From Mucilaginibacter lacusdianchii (lineage in GTDB: Bacteria > Bacteroidota > Bacteroidia > Sphingobacteriales > Sphingobacteriaceae): a DNA stretch of 64,000 bases. The stretch spans positions 682,001 to 746,000 of the forward strand of contig NZ_WSRW01000002.1 in assembly GCF_009770985.1 (NCBI RefSeq), in the 5' to 3' direction. Below are positions 1-8,382 of this stretch, in pieces; the first letter of the stretch is position 1; each line of letters begins with the position of its first letter. The notes under the pieces are model-generated. The model did no database searches. It was not told the origin of the DNA and was given only the letters and a program-made list of their open reading frames with translations. The position numbers and the translations under genes were made by a program.

Positions 1-15
1 CCGGGTTAGCTACCA

Positions 16-894
16 TCAGGCAGACACAATGCCAGTAGCGGCGTCAGGCGATGCGGGCATTGCGTTAACATCAGTTTGTGCCGTAACCGGATTTACCGGC
101 GTTGAAGGTGTAGCCGCAGGTGCATAGGATGCTGAAATAACTGCTGCTGCAGATTGGTCCGGAATGTTAACAGGCGAATTTTCTTCGGCATATTCAATTG
201 CCGGATTATTTTCTTGAGACTTGATAGCCAGATAAGTTACACTGCTGATACCTGTTAAAGCCAAAAGCGTTTCACTCAACTCTGGCAATGCACAGCCAGT
301 ACGAATGCTATAAATCTTATTCAGGTAAATAATAATGGCAATAGCGGTCCAGATTACATTCTGGAACCTGTGGATGCTGATGCCGTTATCGTCAGAAAGA
401 ATATCCACAAAAAAGCCTTCAGAAGGAGCATTCTGATGACGGTCACGACCGTCCTGTATTTCGCGTTTATCCATCAGGGTACTACCTGTGGTTACTGCGG
501 CGCTTATGCCCATCAGTATCAATGCTGTTTGGTTGATACCTGTTGTACTGCAATTACCCATACACAGCTCCAGGTAAATATAACTGCAGGCAATCACTAC
601 TGTCCATACAGCAAGCTGCACGCGCGATAAGCTAAAGGGATTGCTGCTTTTAAAAAATCTAACACCTACCTTTCTACGTACTTTCTCAGCATGTGCATCA
701 AAAGCCTCACAATCATTTATTTCGTCTCTTAGCATATTGCTATAAAACGCCAGCAAAAAGAACATAGTGATGATAGCGATTATAACAAACAGCGCAAGTG
801 TTTTGTGCAAATCATAGTGCTGCTTACCATCGCTGCAACTTGTGAGCGATAGAGCCAGCAACAACGCAGGCGTAAATATTAAATACTTTTTCAT
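16..894 (-). CDS. Lipoprotein-like multi-TM membrane protein with internal duplication
   Basis: The 292-residue protein starts with a signal sequence ending in a lipobox (LTSC, Cys20) followed by Ser-Asp. About five hydrophobic segments follow (near residues 33-52, 93-112, 122-138, 176-195 and 207-225). Two halves resemble each other: 'SLSRVQLAVWTVVI ... LILMGIS' (about 87-130) and 'SIHRFQNVIWTAIA ... LLALTGIS' (about 172-216), so the core seems to be a duplicated two-TM unit. The C-terminal ~65 residues are low-complexity Ala/Pro/Thr/Ser and probably a flexible tail. It is the last visible gene of a minus-strand cluster, 33 bp after the GH108 muramidase gene. I have seen similar 'SLxRxQ...W' duplicated membrane proteins only as uncharacterised families. 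Function unknown; a membrane partner of the muramidase is a guess from position. Confidence 0.75.
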   Translation of the reverse strand: MKKYLIFTPALLLALSLTSCSDGKQHYDLHKTLALFVIIAIITMFFLLAFYSNMLRDEINDCEAFDAHAEKVRRKVGVRFFKSSNPFSLSRVQLAVWTVVIACSYIYLELCMGNCSTTGINQTALILMGISAAVTTGSTLMDKREIQDGRDRHQNAPSEGFFVDILSDDNGISIHRFQNVIWTAIAIIIYLNKIYSIRTGCALPELSETLLALTGISSVTYLAIKSQENNPAIEYAEENSPVNIPDQSAAAVISASYAPAATPSTPVNPVTAQTDVNAMPASPDAATGIVSA

Positions 895-927
895 TTTAAT
901 GGTTTAATCAATAGTTATTAAGGAAAA

Positions 928-1497
928 TCAGGCTAACTGCGGATTAAAAGGCGTTAACCGGCTCATCCATGAATGTTCAAATTGAGCCTGTGATGGGTTG
1001 GTTTGGATAATAGCCAAATACCGTTCTCGACGCAAGGCTATCACTTGGTTGTAAAGCGCCTCACCATTAGCAGCATTAGCAGCTTCAATGGTATGAGGCC
1101 CTACCTGACCATCAACGGTAACTGTATTTGGCTTCAGTTCGTTTATTGCTTGTTGCAAAAAGCGCGCAGCCATTCCAGTACCCATGTTTACAGCGGTATC
1201 AAACAACTGATCGGCCAACTGTTGCGATTGAAGTGCGCCCAAGCCAACAACATCCCAAAAATTTTCTTGGTAAAAGGACTCAACGGCGGCCTGTAAGTTG
1301 CTGTTGCTCCGTAATTGGGCATCAAGATTAGCCGGGTGCTGTGCCACAACTTGGTCTACTATCGGCCATCCGGCCCACTTAGGCCAAAAGTTACGGGCAA
1401 CACCTGCATATGTTTCGCCGCCATGATCGTTTGGGTTATTGGCGTACCCGCCCTCGTTACCCAGTGTAATGTTAAATGCCTGAATAAAATTTGCCAT
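928..1497 (-). CDS. GH108-type N-acetylmuramidase (TtsA/secretion-activator family)
   Basis: The 189-residue protein matches the GH108 lysozyme family. The N-terminus carries the signature 'GNEGGYANNPNDHGGETYAG' (about 13-32), in which Glu15 of EGGY is the expected catalytic acid. The C-terminal half (about 95-185) looks like the small predicted peptidoglycan-binding domain usually paired with it ('VDGQVGPHTIEAAN'). GH108 enzymes cleave the beta-1,4 bond between MurNAc and GlcNAc. There is no signal peptide, as in phage endolysins and in TtsA, so export would need a holin-like route or another secretion path. Neighbours are a beta-barrel gene upstream (66-bp gap) and a multi-TM protein downstream (33-bp gap). 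No capsid, tail or integrase genes are visible, so a full prophage is not supported. Confidence 0.85.
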   Translation of the reverse strand: MANFIQAFNITLGNEGGYANNPNDHGGETYAGVARNFWPKWAGWPIVDQVVAQHPANLDAQLRSNSNLQAAVESFYQENFWDVVGLGALQSQQLADQLFDTAVNMGTGMAARFLQQAINELKPNTVTVDGQVGPHTIEAANAANGEALYNQVIALRRERYLAIIQTNPSQAQFEHSWMSRLTPFNPQLA

Positions 1498-1563
1498 GTT
1501 TTTAGTTTTATAATTAATAAATGAGTTATAAAAGTTGAGCTGAAGGATAATAACCGGCTTTAA

Positions 1564-2760
1564 TTACTTACCTAAATAAAAATGATAGCCAAGGCCATAT
1601 ACCACATTATTTTTTAAATCAAAGGGTAACCGACCGGCGGTATAGCTGATAAAGAAACCGTTTGTAGCTTCCAGGGCCGAGGTGAAATAAACAAAGTGAT
1701 CTAAGCCAGCTCTTTTTACCGCGATAGACGGACTTAGCTCGCGGTAGTATCTCAAGTCGGCACTATAAAACACCATCTGATTGCCGATAGCTGCCACCAG
1801 TGTTTTAAAAGAAATTTCAGTTCTCAGCCGGTTATATGCATTCAGGTTTCCGCTTACTTTATACCGGATACTATCTTGCCCGGGAATGACATGGTCAATA
1901 CCAATCAGCATAGAGGGAAAAGAAGCTGCAGAAAGCCTGAAAGTGCTGTCTGTACCTGTTAATAATCTGAGTATGGCAAACGGATAGTCGGGCAAATTAA
2001 AGTACAACAAAGCTTGCTGCGTATCCCAGGGCTTTGCACCCAGGTTAACCAGCAGCCCTGGTACAAATTGGCGCCTGGCAAAATCCTGTGTATTTTCTAG
2101 TGAAAAGTTACCGTTTATACCCAGATAATATTGGTTAGTAGTTTTTGCCAATGCGCCACGCTGGGCATAAAGCCTGGCAAGCAGCGAACGGTTACCAGCA
2201 ATGTTAGCATTGATAATTGCCTGTTGTAATTGTACAAACTGTGATTTCCCTGCCGAATCGAGCGCTTTTACTTTTCCGCCCCACATCCACGAAGCATTGT
2301 ACTGAAAAGCTGATTCTAATAAATTGCTGGTGTTATAGGCTTTGTTAAACGCTATGTTACCCGAAAGATTTAGCGCATAGCTTTGATAAGCGGTAGCAAC
2401 GGCATTGCTCTTGCTTTTAGTCCAGCTGTTATTATAATTATAAGCAAAGCCCAATGCAGCATTCTGCCGCTCGGGCTGGAACGCTTTAAATTTAAGGTTA
2501 AGATCGCGAACGAAAGTGAAGAGCTGACTGGAGTCGGACGCATAGTTTCGTAAAAATTTTGCGTAAACATCGTTGTACAGTGCCGGATTTTCGAAGACCG
2601 AATTTAGGATAGCACCTTTAACACTGTCTATCTGTTGTTTAGACAAGCCAGCATAAGTGCTTTGCAGCGGGCTTGAATTAACGGTTTGGGCGTATGCTGC
2701 TACTCCAAAAGCTATGAGCATAAGAAACAGCAATTTTGCACGTAGTAACATTTTTGGCAT
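1564..2760 (-). CDS. Predicted outer-membrane beta-barrel protein, unknown function
   Basis: The product begins with a clear signal peptide ending near 'VAAYAQ'. A longer reading from 2796 would overlap the upstream gene by 35 bp; the ATG at 2760 lies one base after that gene's stop and is preferred, giving 398 residues and likely translational coupling. After a helical N-terminal region (about 30-130), the rest is rich in alternating hydrophobic/aromatic stretches such as 'QYYLGINGNFSL' and 'FFISYTAGRLPF', and it ends 'VVYGLGYHFYLGK', typical of barrel strands. I do not recognise a named family. It could be a porin-like or surface-assembly protein working with the muramidase and membrane protein encoded downstream. 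The barrel call is inference from strand pattern only. Confidence 0.65.
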   Translation of the reverse strand: MPKMLLRAKLLFLMLIAFGVAAYAQTVNSSPLQSTYAGLSKQQIDSVKGAILNSVFENPALYNDVYAKFLRNYASDSSQLFTFVRDLNLKFKAFQPERQNAALGFAYNYNNSWTKSKSNAVATAYQSYALNLSGNIAFNKAYNTSNLLESAFQYNASWMWGGKVKALDSAGKSQFVQLQQAIINANIAGNRSLLARLYAQRGALAKTTNQYYLGINGNFSLENTQDFARRQFVPGLLVNLGAKPWDTQQALLYFNLPDYPFAILRLLTGTDSTFRLSAASFPSMLIGIDHVIPGQDSIRYKVSGNLNAYNRLRTEISFKTLVAAIGNQMVFYSADLRYYRELSPSIAVKRAGLDHFVYFTSALEATNGFFISYTAGRLPFDLKNNVVYGLGYHFYLGK

Positions 2761-2761
2761 A

Positions 2762-3097
2762 TTAGAAAGTATAGTATTGGGCGATACTTTGAGCAAGATC
2801 GGCTACTGTGTTTTTTTCATTAATTAACACCTGCACCATAGCGTTACAGCTTGTGCTGCTGTTTTGACCATTTTGGTATGCAACCGGATAACAGTTAATA
2901 AATTCGTTATCAAGTTTTTCTGCCAGCATAGTAGCATTTGTTAAGATTATATCGGGCGTTGCCGCTTTATTGAAAAACTGGAGCTGGCTCATGATCAAAT
3001 CACCGGCAGATAAAAAAGAAAAATTTGGGTCAAGCTGCCCTGCGTCTGCAAGACAGGCAAAAACTGATTCACACAGCAGGTTCGGTGTCCAAATCAT
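2762..3097 (-). CDS. Small hypothetical protein heading the muramidase cluster
   Basis: A 111-residue protein with no recognised domain. It has four cysteines and a mixed helical composition, and no convincing signal peptide. Its stop is one base before the preferred start of the downstream beta-barrel gene, so the two are probably translated together. It is the first gene of the four-gene minus-strand cluster that includes the GH108 muramidase. The gene is supported by its tight coupling to the next one rather than by similarity. Function unknown. Confidence 0.55.
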   Translation of the reverse strand: MIWTPNLLCESVFACLADAGQLDPNFSFLSAGDLIMSQLQFFNKAATPDIILTNATMLAEKLDNEFINCYPVAYQNGQNSSTSCNAMVQVLINEKNTVADLAQSIAQYYTF

Positions 3098-3807
3098 GGC
3101 ATTTTAGATTTATTTATGAAGAAAGTGTTTTTTGAGGATTAGTTTATTGAAATAACTATTCATTAAACTTTAGCCATTCTACGATAAATAGCGACCCAAA
3201 AGTTTCGCTAATTACAACAAATAGTTATAATTTTTTACGTCAGAGATTTTAAATCAAATTAGACTAACTAAAGGCATGGAAGACGGATGATATAGACCGT
3301 TAATGACAAGCCAAAACCTTGCATTTGAAAGTTGCAGCCAGTAATTTTTACACAGTAGGAAATTCATCTAAAAGCTCCTAGCTTATACGCCATTTCTTGT
3401 ATAAAAAATTGGCATTCATGTTATCTTTCAGGCTACTAACAGCACACTAGGAAATAGCATGCTTAATTCAAAAAATAAGGTTTGTAAAACCATGTCTTTT
3501 TTACAATAGCCGTTGTGGCTTTGTTCAATTTTGAAATTTCAGCACAAATAGATATGGCTTTGGCTAAAAAAGCATAAATACAGAATCAGTTCAAGTTAGA
3601 ATTTACAACAACACACGGTATTACATCCGTTCACATCACTGCTACGAAACGCACGCTATAAGTTCATTTTTGGTTTGCAGACTAAGTCCTTTCATTTAAT
3701 TGAACGCTTTTACCTTTCGCAAAAATCCTCCTTTAAGAACGGTAGCTATACATACCGTACGTTTTGGCCTTATCCTTGCACAAATATGAGTCAAGCTATT
3801 TAAATAC
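3098..3807. other. Gene-free stretch (about 710 bp)
   Basis: No reading frame here looks like a gene, and I see no tRNA-like fold or tandem repeat. The stretch is AT-rich and lies between the divergent muramidase cluster (minus) and the sensor kinase gene (plus), so it must hold promoters for both. A weak -7-like TAtcCTTG lies about 35 bp upstream of the kinase start; it is not strong enough to annotate separately. Confidence 0.5.
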
Positions 3808-5331
3808 GTGAACAAAATTGCACCCACTAGTACTTACTTATCTCTTCTGACCATTTTACTGGGCATATTAGGCCTTTCCGGTTGGCTGTGGGACTTACCC
3901 GTACTATATAGTTTTTTGTCTAACGGTGCATCCATGAAGTTCAATACAGCTTTGGCCATACTGTTGTTGGGGGTAAGTTCGTTTTGCTTTCATCAAGGGT
4001 ACAAGTCTGTTTCCCTAATAATATATTTAGCTATTTTCCTTTTTAGCTTAACCATTTTGCTCGAATATATTTTTTCGGTTGATTTAAAGGTAGACCAACT
4101 TGGGATATTAGATAATATTACTGATGCCGTTCAGGCACCTGTGGGAAGAATGTCGGCTTTCACTGCTACTTGCTTTTTGCTGGTTTGCACTGGTATGCAA
4201 CTATTTACTTTAGGCAAAGCTAATGTTGCTCAAATCATTCTGGTATTTTGCTTTTTGCTGCTGTATAGTGCCCTTGTGGGATTGTTATTAAATATTACGG
4301 GCCTGTTCCAATTCGGCCGATATTCGGGTATCGCCTTGCCTACTACTTTGGGCCTGTCAAGTACCACTATTGGTTTGCTGTACGCCAGCCGTTCTCAGAG
4401 ATGGTTAAGCGAAGCCTTTTCCAAACATTCTGCATCGGTTTACGTGCGATATGCCATTCTATATTTTCTGCTGCTGCTGCCCATCTTCGTGTCAGGATTT
4501 ATCTGGATATTAAAACATACCGGCGTTCAGCCAGAGTATGCTATTGTTGTACTGATGCTTGGAACTGCTGCGCTTACTTTCCCATGGGCCTTTTTAGTCC
4601 TTAAAAAGCTAAACCGTTCTGATGCACGTGTGCACAATTTAAACCAGGAACTCGTTTTTGTCAACAAAGAATTGGACAGCTTGCTCCATATTGTCAGTCA
4701 TGATCTCAGAACGCCTATAATGAGCTTAGAAGGATCGCTAGAATTATTGCATCGCAGATTGGAAACAAAGATTGAAGAGCAAGACAGGAAACTGTTTGCT
4801 ATACCCCAAAAATCTATTAAAAGGTTGAGAAGCACCATTGAACACCTGGGCGAGATCATAAAAGCGCAAAAATTGACAGGGCAAGATGCAGAAGAGATAG
4901 ACTTATGCGCTTTGTTGGACGATATAAGAGTTGAAATTTCAGAAACACTCGAAAATACCGGTGGCCAGATCATTACTGAAGCCGTTAATTGTACTATTTA
5001 TTACAAGCGGGTTCATCTCAAAAGTATCTTGCATAATTTAATAACGAATGCTTTGATGTTCCGACATCCTCATAGGTCGCCTGTGATCCATATACAGGCC
5101 AGCATGGTAGATGAAGGTGTACAATTGGTAATTGCTGATAATGGACTTGGGATACCCGAGAAAAACCTGCCCGGCTTATTTCTAAAATACCGGCGCTTTC
5201 ATGAGCATGTGGACGGCACGGGTGTGGGTTTGTATCTGGTGCAACAACTTATTGGTATTAAAGGCGGAACTATTGAGGTACAAAGTCAGGAAGGCCAGGG
5301 TACCACTTTCACACTATTTTTACCTGCATAG
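3808..5331 (+). CDS. Membrane sensor histidine kinase
   Basis: The 507-residue protein has an N-terminal membrane module of roughly eight hydrophobic segments (residues about 10-265), then a standard kinase core. The H-box is 'HIVSHDLRTPI' with phospho-acceptor His298, the N-box 'LHNLITNAL' lies near 410, the G1 box 'DNGLGIP' near 450, and the G2 box 'GTGVGLYLV' near 475. It would autophosphorylate and pass phosphate to an Asp on a partner regulator; none is encoded next door, so it is an orphan kinase. The only start codon giving the full first TM segment is GTG at 3808. No recognised extracellular ligand domain is present, so sensing is probably within the membrane. A strong hairpin follows about 95 bp downstream. 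Confidence 0.9.
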   Translation: MNKIAPTSTYLSLLTILLGILGLSGWLWDLPVLYSFLSNGASMKFNTALAILLLGVSSFCFHQGYKSVSLIIYLAIFLFSLTILLEYIFSVDLKVDQLGILDNITDAVQAPVGRMSAFTATCFLLVCTGMQLFTLGKANVAQIILVFCFLLLYSALVGLLLNITGLFQFGRYSGIALPTTLGLSSTTIGLLYASRSQRWLSEAFSKHSASVYVRYAILYFLLLLPIFVSGFIWILKHTGVQPEYAIVVLMLGTAALTFPWAFLVLKKLNRSDARVHNLNQELVFVNKELDSLLHIVSHDLRTPIMSLEGSLELLHRRLETKIEEQDRKLFAIPQKSIKRLRSTIEHLGEIIKAQKLTGQDAEEIDLCALLDDIRVEISETLENTGGQIITEAVNCTIYYKRVHLKSILHNLITNALMFRHPHRSPVIHIQASMVDEGVQLVIADNGLGIPEKNLPGLFLKYRRFHEHVDGTGVGLYLVQQLIGIKGGTIEVQSQEGQGTTFTLFLPA

Positions 5332-5425
5332 AATAATCTTCCATACAATACTAAGAATTTGGCTTACATCAATGATGCCAGCAAAGAAGCCAACTTTATG
5401 AAATTTCTAGTTACGTATAATCAAA

Positions 5426-5468
5426 ATTGGCGCAATCAATTTCACTTCTTGAAATTGATTGCGCCAAT
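5426..5468. terminator. Perfect 19-bp inverted repeat downstream of kinase gene
   Basis: Arms at 5426-5444 and 5450-5468 are exact reverse complements, with loop CTTCT. The stem contains GGCGCAATCAATT. It begins about 95 bp after the kinase stop and is followed by a T-rich stretch (TTTACTTGATTTTTAGG) rather than an immediate U-run. The likely role is transcription termination or 3'-end protection. A mobile-element end is less likely because no transposase or flanking duplication is visible. Confidence 0.6.
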
Positions 5469-5521
5469 ATTTACTTGATTTTTAGGTTGCTTTATATATC
5501 TTTAGCATTCTGATACTAACC

Positions 5522-5734
5522 ATGCCTTTAACACAACTATCCCTTGAACAAGCACTTGTAGAATCTCCGTCCAATTTAATTGGAAGAGTCATCCGTTATA
5601 AAGACTGGGAAGACACAGAATTATGTGACTTTTTACAAATTATGGACTGGCTTGATATTGCATTCGCTTATGATATATTCTTGGAAGGAAAATATCTATT
5701 ATTTATTATCACCGGCGTTAAAGAATTAAATTAA
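5522..5734 (+). CDS. Small hypothetical protein, first of a tandem pair
   Basis: A 70-residue acidic protein starting at ATG 5522, with no signal peptide or recognised domain. Its main body ('LIGRVIRYKDWEDTELCDF ... WLDIAFAYDIF ... GVKE') aligns along its length with the next small gene ('LIGAFIKFDKIKDSF ... WLDKHFIFDTY ... CVKE'), including the LIG, WLD and C-terminal VKE positions. The conserved spacing suggests two diverged copies of one small fold. That pairing is the main evidence for a real gene. Function unknown. Confidence 0.5.
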   Translation: MPLTQLSLEQALVESPSNLIGRVIRYKDWEDTELCDFLQIMDWLDIAFAYDIFLEGKYLLFIITGVKELN

Positions 5735-5861
5735 TACTTGCCTAACCAAGCATATCCGAAGGTGATCTACGTTACTAACATTAGCTCTTTTTTATTATTA
5801 AAAATTTAATAACTTTTTAAAAATCTTATCGTATACAATGTCATAATTATTTGAACCAACA

Positions 5862-6107
5862 ATGGAATTCGTTACAGCCGCGGAATCTCTTTTAACCTTT
5901 AACAAACTAATGCTTATTGGCGCATTTATCAAGTTTGATAAAATCAAAGATTCTTTCAATTATGACCTGCAACGGTTTGAGAGATGGCTGGATAAGCATT
6001 TCATCTTTGACACTTATAGCCACTTCGAGCAAAGTGTTGTATTTGAGATTGTATGTGTAAAAGAACCATCCGTTTACCGCTCTTCTGGCAATCGATCCAA
6101 ATATTGA
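5862..6107 (+). CDS. Small hypothetical protein, second of a tandem pair
   Basis: An 81-residue product related to the gene at 5522-5734: shared 'LIG', 'WLD', 'F.F/YD' and 'VKE' positions at matching spacing. After 'VCVKE' it carries an extra polar tail ('PSVYRSSGNRSKY') absent from the paralogue. That tail overlaps, in another frame, the start of an open stretch that looks like a decayed gene, so the tail may be read-through after loss of the original end. No domain is recognised; function unknown. Confidence 0.45.
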   Translation: MEFVTAAESLLTFNKLMLIGAFIKFDKIKDSFNYDLQRFERWLDKHFIFDTYSHFEQSVVFEIVCVKEPSVYRSSGNRSKY

Positions 6108-6345
6108 TCCGTTCCAGCAAAGCAAACTACTTGCTTACTGGCTATGTATATAGAATCTTTGTATTAGCACAGGCAATCATTCCTTACGCCTTCTCAAGAA
6201 CAAACGCTTATATTATTCTGCATCCTTTACCAATATACATTTGGCTAATGGAACCGTGCATAATGTCAACTATAAGCTAACCTGCTTAAATAAAAATGCA
6301 AACCGTTTAAATGAAACTTCTTTAGGAATGACATACAGATTCTAA
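6061..6345 (+). pseudogene. Possible remnant of an outer-membrane protein gene
   Basis: Frame +1 (from 6061) reads 'FTALLAIDPNIDPFQQSKLL', meets an in-frame TAG at 6151-6153, then stays open for 63 codons to a TAA at 6343-6345. The last part reads 'RLYYSASFTNIHLANGT' and ends 'NETSLGMTYRF'. A C-terminal aromatic (YRF) with alternating residues is typical of outer-membrane barrel ends. No start codon or upstream body exists, so if real it is a degraded 3' fragment. AT-rich DNA can give such stretches by chance, so this is tentative. Confidence 0.3.
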
Positions 6346-6390
6346 GCGCCTTATTGAGCAGGTGCCCGTTGCTGTTATCGTTACCATTCC

Positions 6391-7308
6391 TTAGTTAAAA
6401 GACTGCCTGAACGCTAATGGAGACTGCTTGGTTTTTGCCTTAAACAGTTTACTAAAAGATTGCGGATGCTCAAACCCCAGTTGGTACGCCACCTCACTCA
6501 CAGACAGGCTGCTGGTTGACAGCTTTTCTTTAGCCTTTTCAATTAATCTTTCATGTATATGCTGTTGTGTGCTTAGCCCGGTAAGCGCCTTTAATGTTCC
6601 GCCAAGATAAGTTGACGACACATGCAATGCCGCAGCTATATCTTGCACTGCAGGCAAACTTTTCATAGTTTGCTGATCTTCATTAAAATAATCATCCAGC
6701 CATTGCTCCAATTTATCTAATAGCTGATGACTGGCAATTTTACGGGTAATAAACTGGCGGTTGTAAAAACGCTCACTATAGTTAAGTAATAGCTCTATCT
6801 GTGAAATAATGATATCCTGCGTAAATCTATCGATATTGGAACTGTACTCTTGCTGTATAAAGCGCAGGATATCATTTATTACCTGTTCTTCTTTATCAGA
6901 CAGAAAAAGCGCCTCATCTATGGCATAGTCAAAGAATTCGTACTTTTTGATTGTTTTAGCCAACTGAGTATTCCAAAGAAAATCAGGATGGATAAACAAC
7001 ACCCATCCTGTATGTTCCACGTCCTGACCAGCTTCTACGCCGATAACCTGACCAGGCGCAGTAAAAAACATTACCCCGTTATCAAAATCATATTGTTGCT
7101 GCCCATACTTGTATTTAAGGTTAGTAGCCCGCTTAATGGCAATACTGTAAAAATCAAGTACGGCAAATTGCTTAACCTGACCTGCGGGAAACTTGACATC
7201 ATGAAGGTTTATTACGCTAATTAACGGGTGCTGCGGTTTAGGCAAACCCCGAAGCTCGTGAAGCTGCGATATGGTTTTGATCTTAACTGGTGCGGTGCCG
7301 GGCATCAT
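6391..7308 (-). CDS. AraC-family transcriptional regulator
   Basis: The 305-residue protein has an N-terminal cupin-like sensing domain (about 30-170) and a C-terminal double helix-turn-helix (about 200-303) ending in the typical 'SEVAYQLGFEHPQSFSKLF' pattern. It starts 5 bp after the stop of the NmrA-like oxidoreductase gene, so the two form one transcription unit and the regulator probably controls it. It is closely similar along its whole length to the AraC gene at 21080-22003, which also follows an NAD(P)-dependent oxidoreductase. The inducer is unknown; a reactive small molecule handled by the paired enzyme is a reasonable inference. Confidence 0.9.
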   Translation of the reverse strand: MMPGTAPVKIKTISQLHELRGLPKPQHPLISVINLHDVKFPAGQVKQFAVLDFYSIAIKRATNLKYKYGQQQYDFDNGVMFFTAPGQVIGVEAGQDVEHTGWVLFIHPDFLWNTQLAKTIKKYEFFDYAIDEALFLSDKEEQVINDILRFIQQEYSSNIDRFTQDIIISQIELLLNYSERFYNRQFITRKIASHQLLDKLEQWLDDYFNEDQQTMKSLPAVQDIAAALHVSSTYLGGTLKALTGLSTQQHIHERLIEKAKEKLSTSSLSVSEVAYQLGFEHPQSFSKLFKAKTKQSPLAFRQSFN

Positions 7309-7313
7309 GCAAG

Positions 7314-8213
7314 TTACTGATTTTGATTGTATGCAATAGCAAAGTCCTTGGCAAAGTCAGTTAACTTCACTTTGCCTAGTACAGGCATATGGCTGTAAAA
7401 ATCATCATACAGGCTACCGTCTCGCACCGGAATATTCATTTCTACGTACCCCTCTGCTGTTTGAGGGTTCATACCTGCTGTTAGCAACCCGTTCAGCATC
7501 TGTTCGTCACTGATCTCCATCCACTGCAAATCCGGTTTACCAATGGCCTCGCCCAAAATTTTGGCGATATCCCTTCCTGAAACTTCGTCACTGGCAATAT
7601 AACGGATAGTTCTTCCTTCAAACGGTTTCTCAATGTCTTCTGCAATTACAGCGGCAATGTCTAGCGGTGATACCCATGGCGTTTTTCTTTCAAGACTATT
7701 GTTTGAAAAAATAGCACCCTGTTGTTTAATCATCGGAATGAATTGATACATTACATAGTAAAAGCCCACCGGACGCATAAATTTAATAGAAACATCTTCA
7801 GGCAGTTCTCTAAGAATGTTTTCTACATTATAATGAAAGCGCAATAGTCCGGGGCCTTTGTCGGCGCCAATACTGCTCAGGTGCACCACCTTTTTAACGC
7901 CTGAGCGTTCAATCGCTTGTTTGTAGTTATAACCAATTTGCGTAATGCCTTCAACTACGTCAAGGGAATGATCAAAAAACGCATCGCTTTTAAGTGTTTC
8001 CATAACATATACAATATCTGCTCGGGTAAAAGCGTGCGTCAAAAAATCCGCATCTTCCATGGTCCCGATAGCCGCCGTTGCCCCTAAGGCTTCGATGGCC
8101 GCTTTGCGGTCATTACTGCTGCTAATAACGGTTACCTGATGTCCTTTTTGAATGAGCTCGGTTGCCAATGGTTTGCTGATGTTACCTAATGAGCCTGTTA
8201 CTACTATTTTCAT
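7314..8213 (-). CDS. NmrA-like NAD(P)-binding oxidoreductase/epimerase
   Basis: A 299-residue atypical short-chain dehydrogenase. The N-terminal Rossmann motif 'VTGSLGNISKPLATEL' (about 5-20) departs from canonical GxxGxxG (GSLGNIS), as in NmrA/quinone-reductase-like members, followed by 'VVHLSSIGADKGPG' around 110. Such proteins either reduce quinone-like substrates with NADPH or act as redox-sensing regulators, and the sequence does not settle which. The protein is soluble, with no signal peptide. It is co-transcribed with the downstream AraC regulator (5-bp gap). The next upstream gene is 169 bp away. Confidence 0.85.
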   Translation of the reverse strand: MKIVVTGSLGNISKPLATELIQKGHQVTVISSSNDRKAAIEALGATAAIGTMEDADFLTHAFTRADIVYVMETLKSDAFFDHSLDVVEGITQIGYNYKQAIERSGVKKVVHLSSIGADKGPGLLRFHYNVENILRELPEDVSIKFMRPVGFYYVMYQFIPMIKQQGAIFSNNSLERKTPWVSPLDIAAVIAEDIEKPFEGRTIRYIASDEVSGRDIAKILGEAIGKPDLQWMEISDEQMLNGLLTAGMNPQTAEGYVEMNIPVRDGSLYDDFYSHMPVLGKVKLTDFAKDFAIAYNQNQ

Positions 8214-8382
8214 GTTGCAAAATTTATTAATGCAAACTTATGGTAACATCATAGGCAAAACTTAGCCGAATTAACTGTTGTTGTAGCCAAAACTTATCGC
8301 ATTTAGCTAATGCTTTTTTAAAGTTAAACAACAAGTATGCTTTACTCATTTGCTTTATAACTGGTTTAAGAGTTATCCTAAC

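Noticed and set aside
928..1497. Prophage lysis module
   Set aside because: The muramidase is endolysin-like, but no capsid, tail, portal, integrase or attachment sites are visible in the window.
3098..3807. Hidden RNA gene in the 710-bp gap
   Set aside because: I found no cloverleaf, long conserved helix or terminator-bounded unit; only AT-rich sequence is visible.
5426..5468. Transposon terminal inverted repeat
   Set aside because: The arms are separated by only five bases, with no transposase or target-site duplication nearby.
6053..6280. 75-residue frame after the small paralogue
   Set aside because: Starts inside the upstream small gene and shows no domain; the alternative frame with a barrel-like C-terminus is the more meaningful reading of this stretch.
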